From Verrucomicrobiia bacterium (GTDB taxonomy: Bacteria > Verrucomicrobiota > Verrucomicrobiia > Palsa-1439), in contig JAJVHY010000025.1 of assembly GCA_022072455.1 (NCBI GenBank), positions 56,295 to 120,294 of the forward strand: a DNA stretch of 64,000 nt, given 5' to 3'. Of this stretch, positions 1 through 9,634 are shown piece by piece. How positions within the stretch are numbered: the stretch's first letter is position 1; each line of letters starts with the position of its first letter. The notes beneath the pieces are model-generated. The model was not told the DNA's origin. It worked only from the letters and a program-made list of their open reading frames with translations, and searched no databases. The translations under genes and the position numbers were made by a program.

Positions 1-21
1 TTCGCACGGATCGCGACTGAG

Positions 22-924
22 ATGACCATTCACACCATTGCCGTCCTCGGGCTGGGCACGATGGGCCACGCTATTGCCCAAGTGTTCGCCCAAGCAGGCT
101 ACCGGGTCCGCGGGTTTGATGCGGTCCCGGCCGCGCGCGCCACTTGTCACGCGCGCCTCCGGCGGAACGGCGCCGCGCCGGCAACCGTGCGGCGCCTGCG
201 GATTTTTGACACGGTGGCGGCGGCGGTGGCCGGCGCGGATTTCGTGCTCGAAGCTGTCCGCGAAGACTTGCCGACGAAACAGCAGCTTTTCGCGGAACTG
301 GAGACGCTGGTCCGATCGCAAACCATTCTCGCGAGCAACACCTCGACGTTTCCGATGACGAAAATTGCCGCGAAGCTCCAGCGGCCGGAGCGCTGCGTGG
401 ATATGCATTGGTTCAATCCGCCGCACATCGTCCCATTGGTGGAAGTGGTGCCGGGCCGCAAGACGAGTGCGGCAACGGTGAAGACGACCTTGGCCTTGGT
501 TCGCCGCGTCGGCAAAGTCGCAGTGCATGTGCGCAAGGAAGTTCCCGGCTTCATCACCAATCGCGTCCAAGTGGCCATGCTGCGCGAAGTGCTTGATCTC
601 TGGCAAAACGGCGTCGCATCACCGGAAGACATTGATCGCGCGGTCAGCGCGAGTCTCGGGTTCCGGCTGGCGGCCCTGGGGCCGCTGCAAATCGCGGACT
701 TTACCGGCCACGATGTGCTCGCGAAGGTTTACCGGGAAATTGCGCCGCGGCTCCGCTCCGATGGAAAGTTGCCGGCGGCGTTGGCGCAGATGGTGAAAGC
801 CGGGCACCTCGGTGTGAAGGCCGGGCGGGGAATTTACCGGTACACACCACGGTCTGCCCGCACAAAAATGACCGAACGCGATCGCAAATTTCGGGCGTTG
901 GCAAAACTTCTGCAGGACGCCTGA
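22..924 (+). CDS. 3-hydroxyacyl-CoA dehydrogenase family protein
   Basis: N-terminal Rossmann motif VLGLGTMGHAIAQVFAQAG; ILASNTST and HWFNPPHIVPLVEVV motifs; C-terminal GVKAGRGIYRY. Confidence 0.9.
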   Translation: MTIHTIAVLGLGTMGHAIAQVFAQAGYRVRGFDAVPAARATCHARLRRNGAAPATVRRLRIFDTVAAAVAGADFVLEAVREDLPTKQQLFAELETLVRSQTILASNTSTFPMTKIAAKLQRPERCVDMHWFNPPHIVPLVEVVPGRKTSAATVKTTLALVRRVGKVAVHVRKEVPGFITNRVQVAMLREVLDLWQNGVASPEDIDRAVSASLGFRLAALGPLQIADFTGHDVLAKVYREIAPRLRSDGKLPAALAQMVKAGHLGVKAGRGIYRYTPRSARTKMTERDRKFRALAKLLQDA

Positions 925-1034
925 CCTCCTTCTCGGCGTTGCCTTTAGCGAATTTTTCCCGGTGGTGAACAGCGGCTTGGCGCGCTGGCTGCTTATTTCG
1001 ACTGTGATTAGTCAAAACAACCAGCAGGTTCACT

Positions 1035-4000
1035 ATGAAAAATTCCAACACAGCGAATACACCAGCCGCCGGCACTTCCGTGTGGCAACGGTTGAAGAAT
1101 AAACGGATTTCCTATTTGTCCATCCCCTTGCTCGTGATGGCGGCGATCACGGAATTCATCATTTTGGCAATCGGCTGGAAATACCAGCAAGTCGCCTGTT
1201 TGCCGAAAGGGATGGGAATTGTTCTGTTTGGGATCGGCCCGATTGGCGCGACGATTCTGGCCGTCGAGTTGTTGAAGTTGCCGCTCGCGGCTTGGACCGC
1301 CTCCCGGCAAGGCTGGCAAAAAGCGTTCATGCTCGTCGTGGGCTTGCCGATGATTGGTTTGTTGACGTTCCAATTGGTCAAGGACATGGCGGTTTATGAA
1401 ATGGGCGTGGCGATGACCCCGGCCAGTCAGATGCTCGAAAAAGCGGCCGAAGAAGAAATCAAAATCAAGCAGCTCAATGGCGAATTAGCAGCCATCGAGC
1501 AGAAGAAAGCCGATCGCGAACAAAAGCTCGCCGAGATGGCAGCGAAAAAAGCCAAAGCCAAAGCTGACCTCGAAGAAGCCCTGAAGCACAACGAAGCGAC
1601 GCGCCAGGACGCGATTACGCTGACCGATTATCAAAAAACCGAGCTCGCCGCCGTCGAAGCCCGGCAAGCCACGATCATCCAGCAGTTCAACGCCGACACC
1701 GCGCAGCTCAACAAGGAAATCGCCGAGTTGCGCGCCCGCCGCGAAACCGAATTGGCCCGCGCCACCACTTGGAATGCCGAGGAAGCCCGCATCGAGAACG
1801 CCTACAAAGCCAAGCTGGCGGATTACACCAACAAGAAGATGACGTATGAAAAGGAAAAGGCCGACTACGACAATGCGCATTTCCTCGTGCGCAAAGTCAT
1901 GCGCGAGCCGGTGCATCCCGGCGTCCCGCCCGAGCGCGAAGCAAACACAATTTTGAAACCCACATTGGTCGCCGCGCTCGACGCACAGATCAACGCGAAA
2001 GAAGCGGAGTTGGCCGCCGTCAACAACAAGCGCCGCGACCGCGTCGCCCAAGTGGACGCCGACGCGCGCCGGTTGCGCGAAGAATTTGACCGCCGCTCGG
2101 GCACGAAGCGCGAGGAGACCGACCGGAAACGCGAAGAGCTCTCTGCCGCGTTGGCTGCCTTGACCGCCGAGTTGAAGGCGGAAGAGAAACAGATTGATAC
2201 GGAATTGGCCGCCGCAGTCCAGCGCGTGGATGGGATTCGCGCCGAAGTGGATGCCGCGCGGAAACGTGCCGAAGGTTTTTATGAAGCCCGGGAAGCCGCC
2301 ATCAAAAACACGCAGGTCCACCGGATCGCGACTACAGTGGAAATCGTGCGCGGTTGGGTGTTCGGCGAACGACCGATGTCCATCACCGCCACCGCCAAGG
2401 AACGCGGCGATGTCTACACCGATCAAATCAGCATGGTGCGGATCTGGGTTTACCCGGTCTTGGCATTCTTGGTCGCCTTCCTGCCGATGTTGATGGTCGA
2501 GGTTGGCTTCTCCACCCTCTTCAAGCCCGAACAGCAACGCCCGGCGCATCGCCTCGGATTCTTCGGTCGCCGGATGCACTGGCTCTACACCCGCGCCGGT
2601 CGGTTGAAGATTTTGCGCGCCGAACGTCAAGCCAAGGAAGCCACCGCGCAGATCGCCGCGCGTGATGCTGCTGTCGCCGCCGCCAAGGCAAATGCCGAAA
2701 AAGTCGTGGCTGAAAAAGAAGCCGAGTTGCAAGCTGCGCGCGAAGCCACTGCGGCTGCCGACACCCGGCATGGGGAAGAAGCGAAACGGAAGGAAGAAGA
2801 ATGGGTCGCCAAACTTGCCGGCATGGCCGATTCGTTGAATCGCGCCATCATCGAGAAAGATTCGCTGCGCGACCTGCAAAAGTCGGAAATCGAGCGCCAG
2901 ATTCAAATGCGACAAAACGCCTGGTCAGACCGCCTTACCCAGTTGCGGCAGGAGTTGGATGATCAACGCGCCGCGAGCGAAGCGGAACGCACGGCCTTGA
3001 TTCAGGAACATCACCAGAAATTGATGGAAGTCACGGAAGACTGCAAAACGCAGGTCATCGAAGCGCGCCGGCAAATGGCCGCCGCCGAATTGGCCGCGGT
3101 GGAATCTTCCGCCAAGTTGGCGCATGACTTGAAGGAAGCCCTCCATGCCCGCGACACGGCGGAAACGCAGTTGAAACATCAGGCCGATTTCCTCGCGCTC
3201 CAGTTGGCCCAAGCCAAGGAAGACGCCGCCCGTGAAGTGGAGAAAGTCACCCGGCAAGAGAAACACCGGCTCGACCGGCAGCAATTGGAATTCGACAAGG
3301 CTCTGCGTCAACGCGAAGAGGACTTTGAACACCGCTTGAAACAACGCGAGCAGGAATTGGCCGTCGCCTTCGAAACCCGCTTGGTTGCGGATAAGGCTCA
3401 AACCGAGGAAGACGCGCGCCGCCGCGAAGTCGAGTTGGAGCGGCAATCGGACGCCCGCGTCCGCGAAGTGGAGGCCCGGTGGAGCCAGGAAGTTCAGCAA
3501 CGCGAAGAAGCCGCCCAAGTCCGCCTCAAGCAACGCGAGCAACAGTTGCAGGCCCAAGCCGAAGCGCATCTCAGCGAAGCGCAATCGCAGGCCGAGCAAG
3601 AATTGCGGCGCGCCCAGTCAGAATTCGAACGTCAACTCGGCGCCCAGGAACGCGACGCCCTCGCCCGTTCCCGGCAGGAATTGCAGCAGAAAGAACTGGC
3701 GTTCCACGCCAAGCTCAAGCAACGCGAACAGGAATTGGCCGCCAAGGCCGCCGCCCGCGAAACGGAATTGCAAAATCAGTGGGCCGCCGACCTGCGCGCG
3801 CGTCAGGAAGAAATGGAACGTCAAGCCGAGTCACGCCTCCGCGCCACCGAAACCCGGTTGGGCCAGGAAGCGCAGCAGCAGGAAGAACTTTTCCAAATCA
3901 AACTCCGGCAACGCGAGCAGCAGCTCCAAGCGCAGTTCGCCGCCCGGCAAGCCGAACTACAGGCCCAGCAGGACCAGGAGTTGCAGGCCCACGAACAGGA

Positions 4001-4508
4001 ATGGGAACGCAACGCCGAAGCCCGCACCCGCGCCACCGAAGCCCGCTGGCAGGCTGAACTCCAACAGAAGGAAGAACTCTTCCAATCCACCCTGCGTCAA
4101 CGCGACGAACAAGCTCAGGCAAAAATGGACGCTGTCCGCCGCGAATTGCAGACCCAGACCGAACAAGAGCTGCGCCGGCGCGACGCGGAGTCAGCCGACG
4201 CCCGCCTCCGGGCTGTCCGGGAAGTCGAGGCAAACCTGCGCAAGGAAATGCAGGCCAAACTCGAAGCCGCCCAAGCCGGCACCAAGCAACGCGAGCAGGA
4301 ATTGGTAGCCCAACTTGCCGCGAAAACCGAAGCCCAAAAGATCACGGAACAAGAGCGGGACGAAGCCCGCAAGATCGCGTTCGAGGTCGCCCGCGAAGCG
4401 CAAGACTTGAAGGACAAACTGCAGGAAGCCTCCTCCCTGCTGACCAGCTGGAACAACGGCAACGGGAAGAATCCGTTTAACTCCGTTGCTGGGAAGATCG
4501 TTTCGTAA
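1035..4508 (+). CDS. Large membrane-anchored coiled-coil protein
   Basis: N-terminal hydrophobic segments, a further hydrophobic segment near 2440-2510, then >600 aa rich in E/Q/R/A with recurring KQREQEL units. Confidence 0.75.
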   Translation: MKNSNTANTPAAGTSVWQRLKNKRISYLSIPLLVMAAITEFIILAIGWKYQQVACLPKGMGIVLFGIGPIGATILAVELLKLPLAAWTASRQGWQKAFMLVVGLPMIGLLTFQLVKDMAVYEMGVAMTPASQMLEKAAEEEIKIKQLNGELAAIEQKKADREQKLAEMAAKKAKAKADLEEALKHNEATRQDAITLTDYQKTELAAVEARQATIIQQFNADTAQLNKEIAELRARRETELARATTWNAEEARIENAYKAKLADYTNKKMTYEKEKADYDNAHFLVRKVMREPVHPGVPPEREANTILKPTLVAALDAQINAKEAELAAVNNKRRDRVAQVDADARRLREEFDRRSGTKREETDRKREELSAALAALTAELKAEEKQIDTELAAAVQRVDGIRAEVDAARKRAEGFYEAREAAIKNTQVHRIATTVEIVRGWVFGERPMSITATAKERGDVYTDQISMVRIWVYPVLAFLVAFLPMLMVEVGFSTLFKPEQQRPAHRLGFFGRRMHWLYTRAGRLKILRAERQAKEATAQIAARDAAVAAAKANAEKVVAEKEAELQAAREATAAADTRHGEEAKRKEEEWVAKLAGMADSLNRAIIEKDSLRDLQKSEIERQIQMRQNAWSDRLTQLRQELDDQRAASEAERTALIQEHHQKLMEVTEDCKTQVIEARRQMAAAELAAVESSAKLAHDLKEALHARDTAETQLKHQADFLALQLAQAKEDAAREVEKVTRQEKHRLDRQQLEFDKALRQREEDFEHRLKQREQELAVAFETRLVADKAQTEEDARRREVELERQSDARVREVEARWSQEVQQREEAAQVRLKQREQQLQAQAEAHLSEAQSQAEQELRRAQSEFERQLGAQERDALARSRQELQQKELAFHAKLKQREQELAAKAAARETELQNQWAADLRARQEEMERQAESRLRATETRLGQEAQQQEELFQIKLRQREQQLQAQFAARQAELQAQQDQELQAHEQEWERNAEARTRATEARWQAELQQKEELFQSTLRQRDEQAQAKMDAVRRELQTQTEQELRRRDAESADARLRAVREVEANLRKEMQAKLEAAQAGTKQREQELVAQLAAKTEAQKITEQERDEARKIAFEVAREAQDLKDKLQEASSLLTSWNNGNGKNPFNSVAGKIVS

Positions 4509-4543
4509 GACACCCGCAAGTTCACAATGGAGAGCGCAGACAC

Positions 4544-4565
4544 GCACCGGGGGCAACCCCGGTGC
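4544..4565 (+). terminator. Hairpin after the coiled-coil gene
   Basis: GCACCGGGG-GCAA-CCCCGGTGC, perfect 9-bp stem 36 nt after the stop codon. Confidence 0.5.
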
Positions 4566-4662
4566 GGCTGCTTTCCCCCTACCCTTTCCCGATTGCCGGC
4601 CGCTGGCACAACTTGACCACAGCCGGCAGTCGGGCTATGATGCCCGCCGCTGAAGTTCCAGT

Positions 4663-4703
4663 GCCGATGTAGCTCAGCTGGTAGAGCAACGGTTTCGTAA
4701 ACC
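4663..4703 (+). repeat. attL: 5' half of tRNA-Thr
   Basis: GCCGATGTAGCTCAGCTGGTAGAGCAACGGTTTCGTAAACC, identical to 12329-12369; sequence diverges from a tRNA after this. Confidence 0.9.
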
Positions 4704-4995
4704 ATTCCCGCCACTTTTCGACCTTCCCGCAGTTTTCTTAGCAAATGCGATATTTTCCACGCCGGATTGATCGAAACGCACTATTGCTCTTTCACACGGA
4801 GTAGAACGGAAACGCACGGAAAAGAATCCTGATTGCCAATTTTTGCCAAGTGCCGTGACGCATGAAAACGCGAGGTTGCCGACAGTCTCGAAAATCCGCC
4901 CTTCATTTCGTCGCCAGCGGTGATGACACTCGCCAGCAATCAAACGCGCCAGAATCGCCAACAGTGACGCAAGGCGGGGCGGTGTGGGGGTGATT

Positions 4996-5598
4996 CTACG
5001 GAGTGCCCGCACTCTCAGTGGAGTTTGGGCGATCTGTTATCTGACTTCGTTTCTCTGTCATTGCCTCAAGCTGTCTGACCAACGCAATAACTTGTGTGTG
5101 GATGGATAAGATTTCGGAGTGAACCGTGTCTTGTTGAGATAGTCCACGCTCAAGTACCGTTTGTGCCTTACGCAGAGATTTGAGTTGAGTTTTGGCGGAT
5201 TTCAGCTTGTTCGCTTTCTCGCAGATACCAACGGCTTCGTTCATGCATACGGCGGTTGGAAAGCTCTCAACGAGTGTTCGCATAGCCGCTCTAATCGTAC
5301 GATTGAACTCTCCAATTGGGCGCAAAGACATGATCTGGTAATAGGCCTCAATCGCGAGGTCATAATTACTTTGAGCCGTTTCAGGATTCTTTGATGTGGA
5401 GGCGAGATGAAATGCGTTGTGAAAAATCTCCGCAAGTCGCCGGATGTCGGTCGCAAGAGAATAGCATCCGCAGCAACGCGACGCGCTTCTCGGTGGAAGT
5501 GGCTTTAGCATTGGCCGATTTTCCAACTGACCTGCGATATCGTACCGCCGGTCGGGGTGTGTTTGCAACACTCCAAAGCCGGCACTCGCCCACGTCAA
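4996..5598 (-). CDS. Hypothetical protein, last gene of element 1
   Basis: 200-aa ORF with helical-looking C-terminal part; true start uncertain; no family recognised. Confidence 0.5.
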   Translation of the reverse strand: MTWASAGFGVLQTHPDRRYDIAGQLENRPMLKPLPPRSASRCCGCYSLATDIRRLAEIFHNAFHLASTSKNPETAQSNYDLAIEAYYQIMSLRPIGEFNRTIRAAMRTLVESFPTAVCMNEAVGICEKANKLKSAKTQLKSLRKAQTVLERGLSQQDTVHSEILSIHTQVIALVRQLEAMTEKRSQITDRPNSTESAGTP

Positions 5599-6992
5599 AT
5601 GAGAATCGCGAAATAGCGGGAGGTTGTCGTTGCCAGTGCGCCGAGTACAGCCTCGGCACGGTCGGGCGAGCGGATGCCACGCGCTTTCATGGCGGCTTTA
5701 TCCTCCAACTCCAACCGCCCTTTACTGTTCGGCCAGCCGCGCCGGGTGGTGAGTTGTGCGAATAGTTCGCGGTCGTTGGGGAGGATGATTTGTTGCCGCT
5801 CGATCTGGGTGCGGCCTTCGTACCAGATTTCCGCGCCCTTGTTGGCATACGCTTGCACGTTGGCCGGGGGTCCGCCGTTGTTGACGCGCTGGAGGTGATA
5901 GCCAACTTCCGCAAGCCGGTCGAGCATGACCTTGCCGAGTCCGCCTACGTCGCCAGCAATGCACGAGGCGGGGAGTTGATGCTCTTGGAATAGCTGAATG
6001 AATCGGCCAGTTGCTCGCATGGTGTCAGTCTCACGCCACGCGGCGACGATCTCGACCTTGTTGCCGCGCCGGATGGCGAGCACGTTTTCATCTCCGCCGG
6101 CAGCGAAGTCGCAGAACGCTTGCACGTCGCCGTTGTCAGCAAACGCCGGCGGGTTGGCGAGGCAACGCTCCAACAGGTGACCGGGTATCACGGCGGAATC
6201 TTCGTCGCCGTCCATAAACTCGCCGTGAATCATGGAACGGATGAGCGGGTGCGCCTCGCCGTACTTCTCGACCTGTTCGGCAATCCAGCTTGATGCGATG
6301 TGCGGACAATCAAACGCGGTGACGGTGTGTTGCCGGAAAAACTTCCGGCGAGCGTGAAACGCCTCGAAAAAAAACCCGCTCCGCCCTCCCGGTGAACTCA
6401 GCAACAACAGCCGCGTCGGTTGGCAGCGTTCGACCGCCTCAAATATCGCGTCGGGGATGCTCTTGGCTTCGTCGAGGATGATGAGCAAGTTGGGGGAGTG
6501 CCAGCCCTCGAACTTGCCGGCATCGTCAGTCGAGAAGCCGAGAATCCGCGAGCCGTGATGCGTGATGACTTCGCACTCGTTGAACTCCCAGCCGGTGAAC
6601 TTGTGGGCATGAGCACGGATGGCGGGAAAGAGTTGCTCTTTGACCTGACGGAAAACGCCAGCGGTGCAAATCGTCAGCGAGCCGGGGAAGATGGCGGCGT
6701 GCCATAGGGCGGCGGGGGCGGCGATGTTGGTAGTCTTGCCGCTGCCGTTGGCGGCCTTCAACGCGACGGCGATGTTGCGCCGGTCAAGCTCGTGAAACAC
6801 GGCTTGCGCCCACGGGTAGGAATCCAAGCGGAGCACGCCACGCGCAAACCCGTTGCAAGTGCTCAGTAGTTCAAGCTCGGTCGGGGTCAACGCGCACCTC
6901 CTCTTGTTTTTTTCTGGCAGCGGCGATTTCGTCGAGCACGTCAGCGGGGATGCTGAAACTATGCTCGACCTTGCCGATGTGCGCCACGTCAA
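5595..6992 (-). CDS. Phage terminase large subunit-like protein (start uncertain)
   Basis: Walker A KAANGSGKTTN, Walker B LLIILDEAKS, LLLLSSPGG, nuclease-like acidic motifs CDFAAGGDEN / IAGDVGGLG / DRAEAVLGA. The N-terminus overlaps the upstream ORF, so translation probably starts near 6910. Confidence 0.82.
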   Translation of the reverse strand: MTWRTSARSSIVSASPLTCSTKSPLPEKNKRRCALTPTELELLSTCNGFARGVLRLDSYPWAQAVFHELDRRNIAVALKAANGSGKTTNIAAPAALWHAAIFPGSLTICTAGVFRQVKEQLFPAIRAHAHKFTGWEFNECEVITHHGSRILGFSTDDAGKFEGWHSPNLLIILDEAKSIPDAIFEAVERCQPTRLLLLSSPGGRSGFFFEAFHARRKFFRQHTVTAFDCPHIASSWIAEQVEKYGEAHPLIRSMIHGEFMDGDEDSAVIPGHLLERCLANPPAFADNGDVQAFCDFAAGGDENVLAIRRGNKVEIVAAWRETDTMRATGRFIQLFQEHQLPASCIAGDVGGLGKVMLDRLAEVGYHLQRVNNGGPPANVQAYANKGAEIWYEGRTQIERQQIILPNDRELFAQLTTRRGWPNSKGRLELEDKAAMKARGIRSPDRAEAVLGALATTTSRYFAILI

Positions 6993-7338
6993 CGCGGCTC
7001 CGGGCGAAGTGCTCCGGGCAAACGTGCTCCAGCCACCAAGCCGACGCCTTCCAATCGCCTTCGTCGCCGGCTTTCTTGATCTGGTTCAACCGTTTCTTGA
7101 TGCCGGCAGCGATGGCTTGCTCGACGGCTTCGTTGAACTCCGGGAACTCGTTGCGCCATTTGCGGAAGGTGTCGCCGGTGACGCCAGCATGAGCGGCGGC
7201 GAGATAGAACGGCAAACCGTCCGCGATGGCACGGCAGATTTTCCGCGTGACGAATGGGGTGCGTTTCGTGCGCCGTCCGATCTTCGGGGGCGTCGCCGGT
7301 GCCGGTGGGGTCGGGGTTTCGTTGTTGGTGTCAGTCAT
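6871..7338 (-). CDS. Terminase small subunit-like HTH protein
   Basis: HTH-like FYLAAAHAGVTGDTFRKWRNEFPEFNEAVEQA; immediately upstream of the terminase large subunit. Confidence 0.65.
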   Translation of the reverse strand: MTDTNNETPTPPAPATPPKIGRRTKRTPFVTRKICRAIADGLPFYLAAAHAGVTGDTFRKWRNEFPEFNEAVEQAIAAGIKKRLNQIKKAGDEGDWKASAWWLEHVCPEHFARSRVDVAHIGKVEHSFSIPADVLDEIAAARKKQEEVRVDPDRA

Positions 7339-7446
7339 GGTGATTCTCTTTCGGTTGGTGGTGAGTGGCGAGGATGCGCCGGAATTGCGCGACAATGACC
7401 GCCACGGCGCGACGGGCGGCGAAGTAGGCGACGATGGCGAGTGTAT

Positions 7447-7932
7447 TCATGCGGCGGCCTCGACGTTGGCGACGGTTGCGGCCTTGATGATGCGTTGACC
7501 TTCGGTGATCTGGCCGGCAAGGAAACGGTAGGCGAGTTCGGCGGCGTGCCGCTCCGTGCCAGCGAAGATGATGGGACAATATCGGCGTGACCACGCGGCC
7601 ACTGTTCCCAGCAACGACGCCTCAGACAATCCGCCACGGGCGCGAATACAATCCAACAACGTGCCCTCGACGATGACCACGAATCGGCCAACGTGACGGC
7701 TCCGGGCAAGTTCCCGCTCGAATCGGTCGCGGTTGCTGGTCAGACAGCCGAGAAAATCCGAAACGGTCTTGCGCTCTACAACCGCCGCGTCGGGTAGGCC
7801 AGCAAGGGCAAAGTCGCCGGTATCAAGTGCCCTGCGTTCAAGCGTGACGTGCGCCGGCAGCCAACGACGCCACGGGTGCGCGGGACCGGGTTCACGGGTG
7901 TCGCATAGCACGGTGATCGGGTCGGGAGTCAT
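7447..7932 (-). CDS. ERCC4-domain nuclease
   Basis: VLCDTREP...DTGDFAL...VVERKTVSDFLGCLTSNRDRFERELAR...VVIVEG. Start placed at MTPDP because the longer ORF reads into the iteron region. Confidence 0.78.
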   Translation of the reverse strand: MTPDPITVLCDTREPGPAHPWRRWLPAHVTLERRALDTGDFALAGLPDAAVVERKTVSDFLGCLTSNRDRFERELARSRHVGRFVVIVEGTLLDCIRARGGLSEASLLGTVAAWSRRYCPIIFAGTERHAAELAYRFLAGQITEGQRIIKAATVANVEAAA

Positions 7933-7953
7933 GGCCGCAACCTCCAATCCCCA

Positions 7954-8065
7954 GCCGCACAAGACACAGCTTCCGCACAAGCCGCACAAGACCTAGTAAA
8001 CTTCTGAAAATGGGGGGATTTTCTGGAATCTTTAACGTCTTGTGCGCCTTGTGCGCCTTGTGCGG
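7954..8065. repeat. Iteron-like cluster, three copies facing three inverted copies
   Basis: CCGCACAAG-type units at ~7955-7963, 7973-7981 and 7982-7990; CTTGTGCGC/G units at 8039-8047, 8048-8056 and 8057-8065. Confidence 0.8.
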
Positions 8066-8068
8066 TTT

Positions 8069-9634
8069 TCATGCCGGCAACCTCTCGAAATGGTAGGTCT
8101 TGGCGGTGTATGTTCCGCCTCCGTCGCGGGTGGTTTCGACTTCGTGTCGTGTCACGCGGAAGCCGTCGAGTTCAATCTCATGGGTGGTCTTGAACAGCCG
8201 CGCCATGACAACACCAACTTGACGTTTGCCGTGCTCCTCGTTTGGCTCTTTCAATCCCGGCACTGCCACGTCGCCAGCTTCCGCGATTTCGTACAACACC
8301 GACGCAATCAATGTTTCACTGAGCCGGTCTTGATCGGCCACGGCCAACGCCAGCTTGCGGAGAAATGTCAACGCGGGATTGCTGACGCGCTCTTGTGCCG
8401 CTTGATGACCGTCCATTAGCGGCGACTCGCCGACGATGTGTTGCACAATCCAGTCGAGTATCTGACACCATTCCCGGAAGTCATGGCGGGTCTCGTTGGT
8501 GCGTTGGCGGCCTTGTGCAATCCATTCCCGGATGATGGCGAACACGCAACCAAGATAGAACGGCTGGCGGGCGCGAACGTGTTGGAGCAAGTCGCCTTCG
8601 GGATAGGTCTTGAACGTGTAGCCGTCGCGTTTCTTGATGCGGATGATGCAACTCCGGTTCGCAAAATCACGGGTGGTCTCAACTCCGTTGCTGGTCAACT
8701 GCAAAAAGAATCGGCTGGGGTCAATCGTGATCTCCCGGCAGTGCGGGACGCGCACGGGGAAACTACGTTCCGCCGTCAGCAACGCCTCGACGTGCGGCGA
8801 ATCAAACCGGCCTCGAAAATTGTCCAACTGAATGAAGGGGCGTCCGCAGATAAGTTGCTGGTTCAATGATTCGTCAACACTGCCAACTCCGCCGGCACGC
8901 AAGGTCACAAGCGACGGCTTCTCATTGTAGATGGCCGCGACTACCTTTTGCCGGTAGGTCTTGCCCGATTGCGATTTGTCCGCCTCTGCCGTGTCCGCCG
9001 CTACGTTGCCGGTGATATGGCCGCCCAGCTTCAACGCCGGGGTGACGAATGATGCTAATGCACGGGAGCGGTCACCGGGAGATTGAAAATCATATTCCGC
9101 AACCAACTCTTTCAACGCCTCGATTGCATCCGGCAAAGTGACGGGGAGCGGAGTCTTGCCGCCGGTGATGAATAGCCCGGTGTCCGCATGGTAGCCGCGT
9201 CCAACGATCTCGCCAGTGTCAACGATAACGGGACAGTTCACCAAGCCGGTGATTTTCGGCAGCAACGTCCGCGCTTCGTCAGATGACAAGAGTGCCGACG
9301 CCATTTCCTGAGAGACAATCGCGGGTTTTAATACCGACTCGCCTTCACCTCCGGCACGCCAAACATAGAAGTTGGTGTAGGTCTCAAATCGTGACCGTGC
9401 CGCCGTCGCCGAAATGATTTCGAGTTCCAACGCGCCGTTATTCTCGACGATGCCGACAACCGCGCCGCCACGAATGAAAAGCCTCTTGGTCGGGGCGATG
9501 CGCTTGAATAGGGCGTCGGCAGTCGCGGTGATCGTGACGCCTGAGCCGGGCAGTACCACGCCATTGACCTGACTCGCAGCTCCAACTTCGGCGGCTTGTT
9601 CCAGCAAGGTATCTTCGGCGGTGATCGTATTCAT
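8069..9634 (-). CDS. Helicase/ATPase-like replication protein of element 1
   Basis: P-loop-like AEADKSQSGKTYRQKVVAAIY, Walker B-like RPFIQLDNFRG, LTSNGVETTRDFANRSCIIRIKK (sensor/arginine-finger-like); overlaps the primase-like gene by 4 bp. Confidence 0.65.
   Translation of the reverse strand: MNTITAEDTLLEQAAEVGAASQVNGVVLPGSGVTITATADALFKRIAPTKRLFIRGGAVVGIVENNGALELEIISATAARSRFETYTNFYVWRAGGEGESVLKPAIVSQEMASALLSSDEARTLLPKITGLVNCPVIVDTGEIVGRGYHADTGLFITGGKTPLPVTLPDAIEALKELVAEYDFQSPGDRSRALASFVTPALKLGGHITGNVAADTAEADKSQSGKTYRQKVVAAIYNEKPSLVTLRAGGVGSVDESLNQQLICGRPFIQLDNFRGRFDSPHVEALLTAERSFPVRVPHCREITIDPSRFFLQLTSNGVETTRDFANRSCIIRIKKRDGYTFKTYPEGDLLQHVRARQPFYLGCVFAIIREWIAQGRQRTNETRHDFREWCQILDWIVQHIVGESPLMDGHQAAQERVSNPALTFLRKLALAVADQDRLSETLIASVLYEIAEAGDVAVPGLKEPNEEHGKRQVGVVMARLFKTTHEIELDGFRVTRHEVETTRDGGGTYTAKTYHFERLPA

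Noticed and set aside
1485-2915. 476-aa antisense ORF within the coiled-coil gene, plus similar long antisense ORFs in other GC-rich genes
   Set aside because: Low-complexity composition mirrors the sense gene codon bias; no family motifs.
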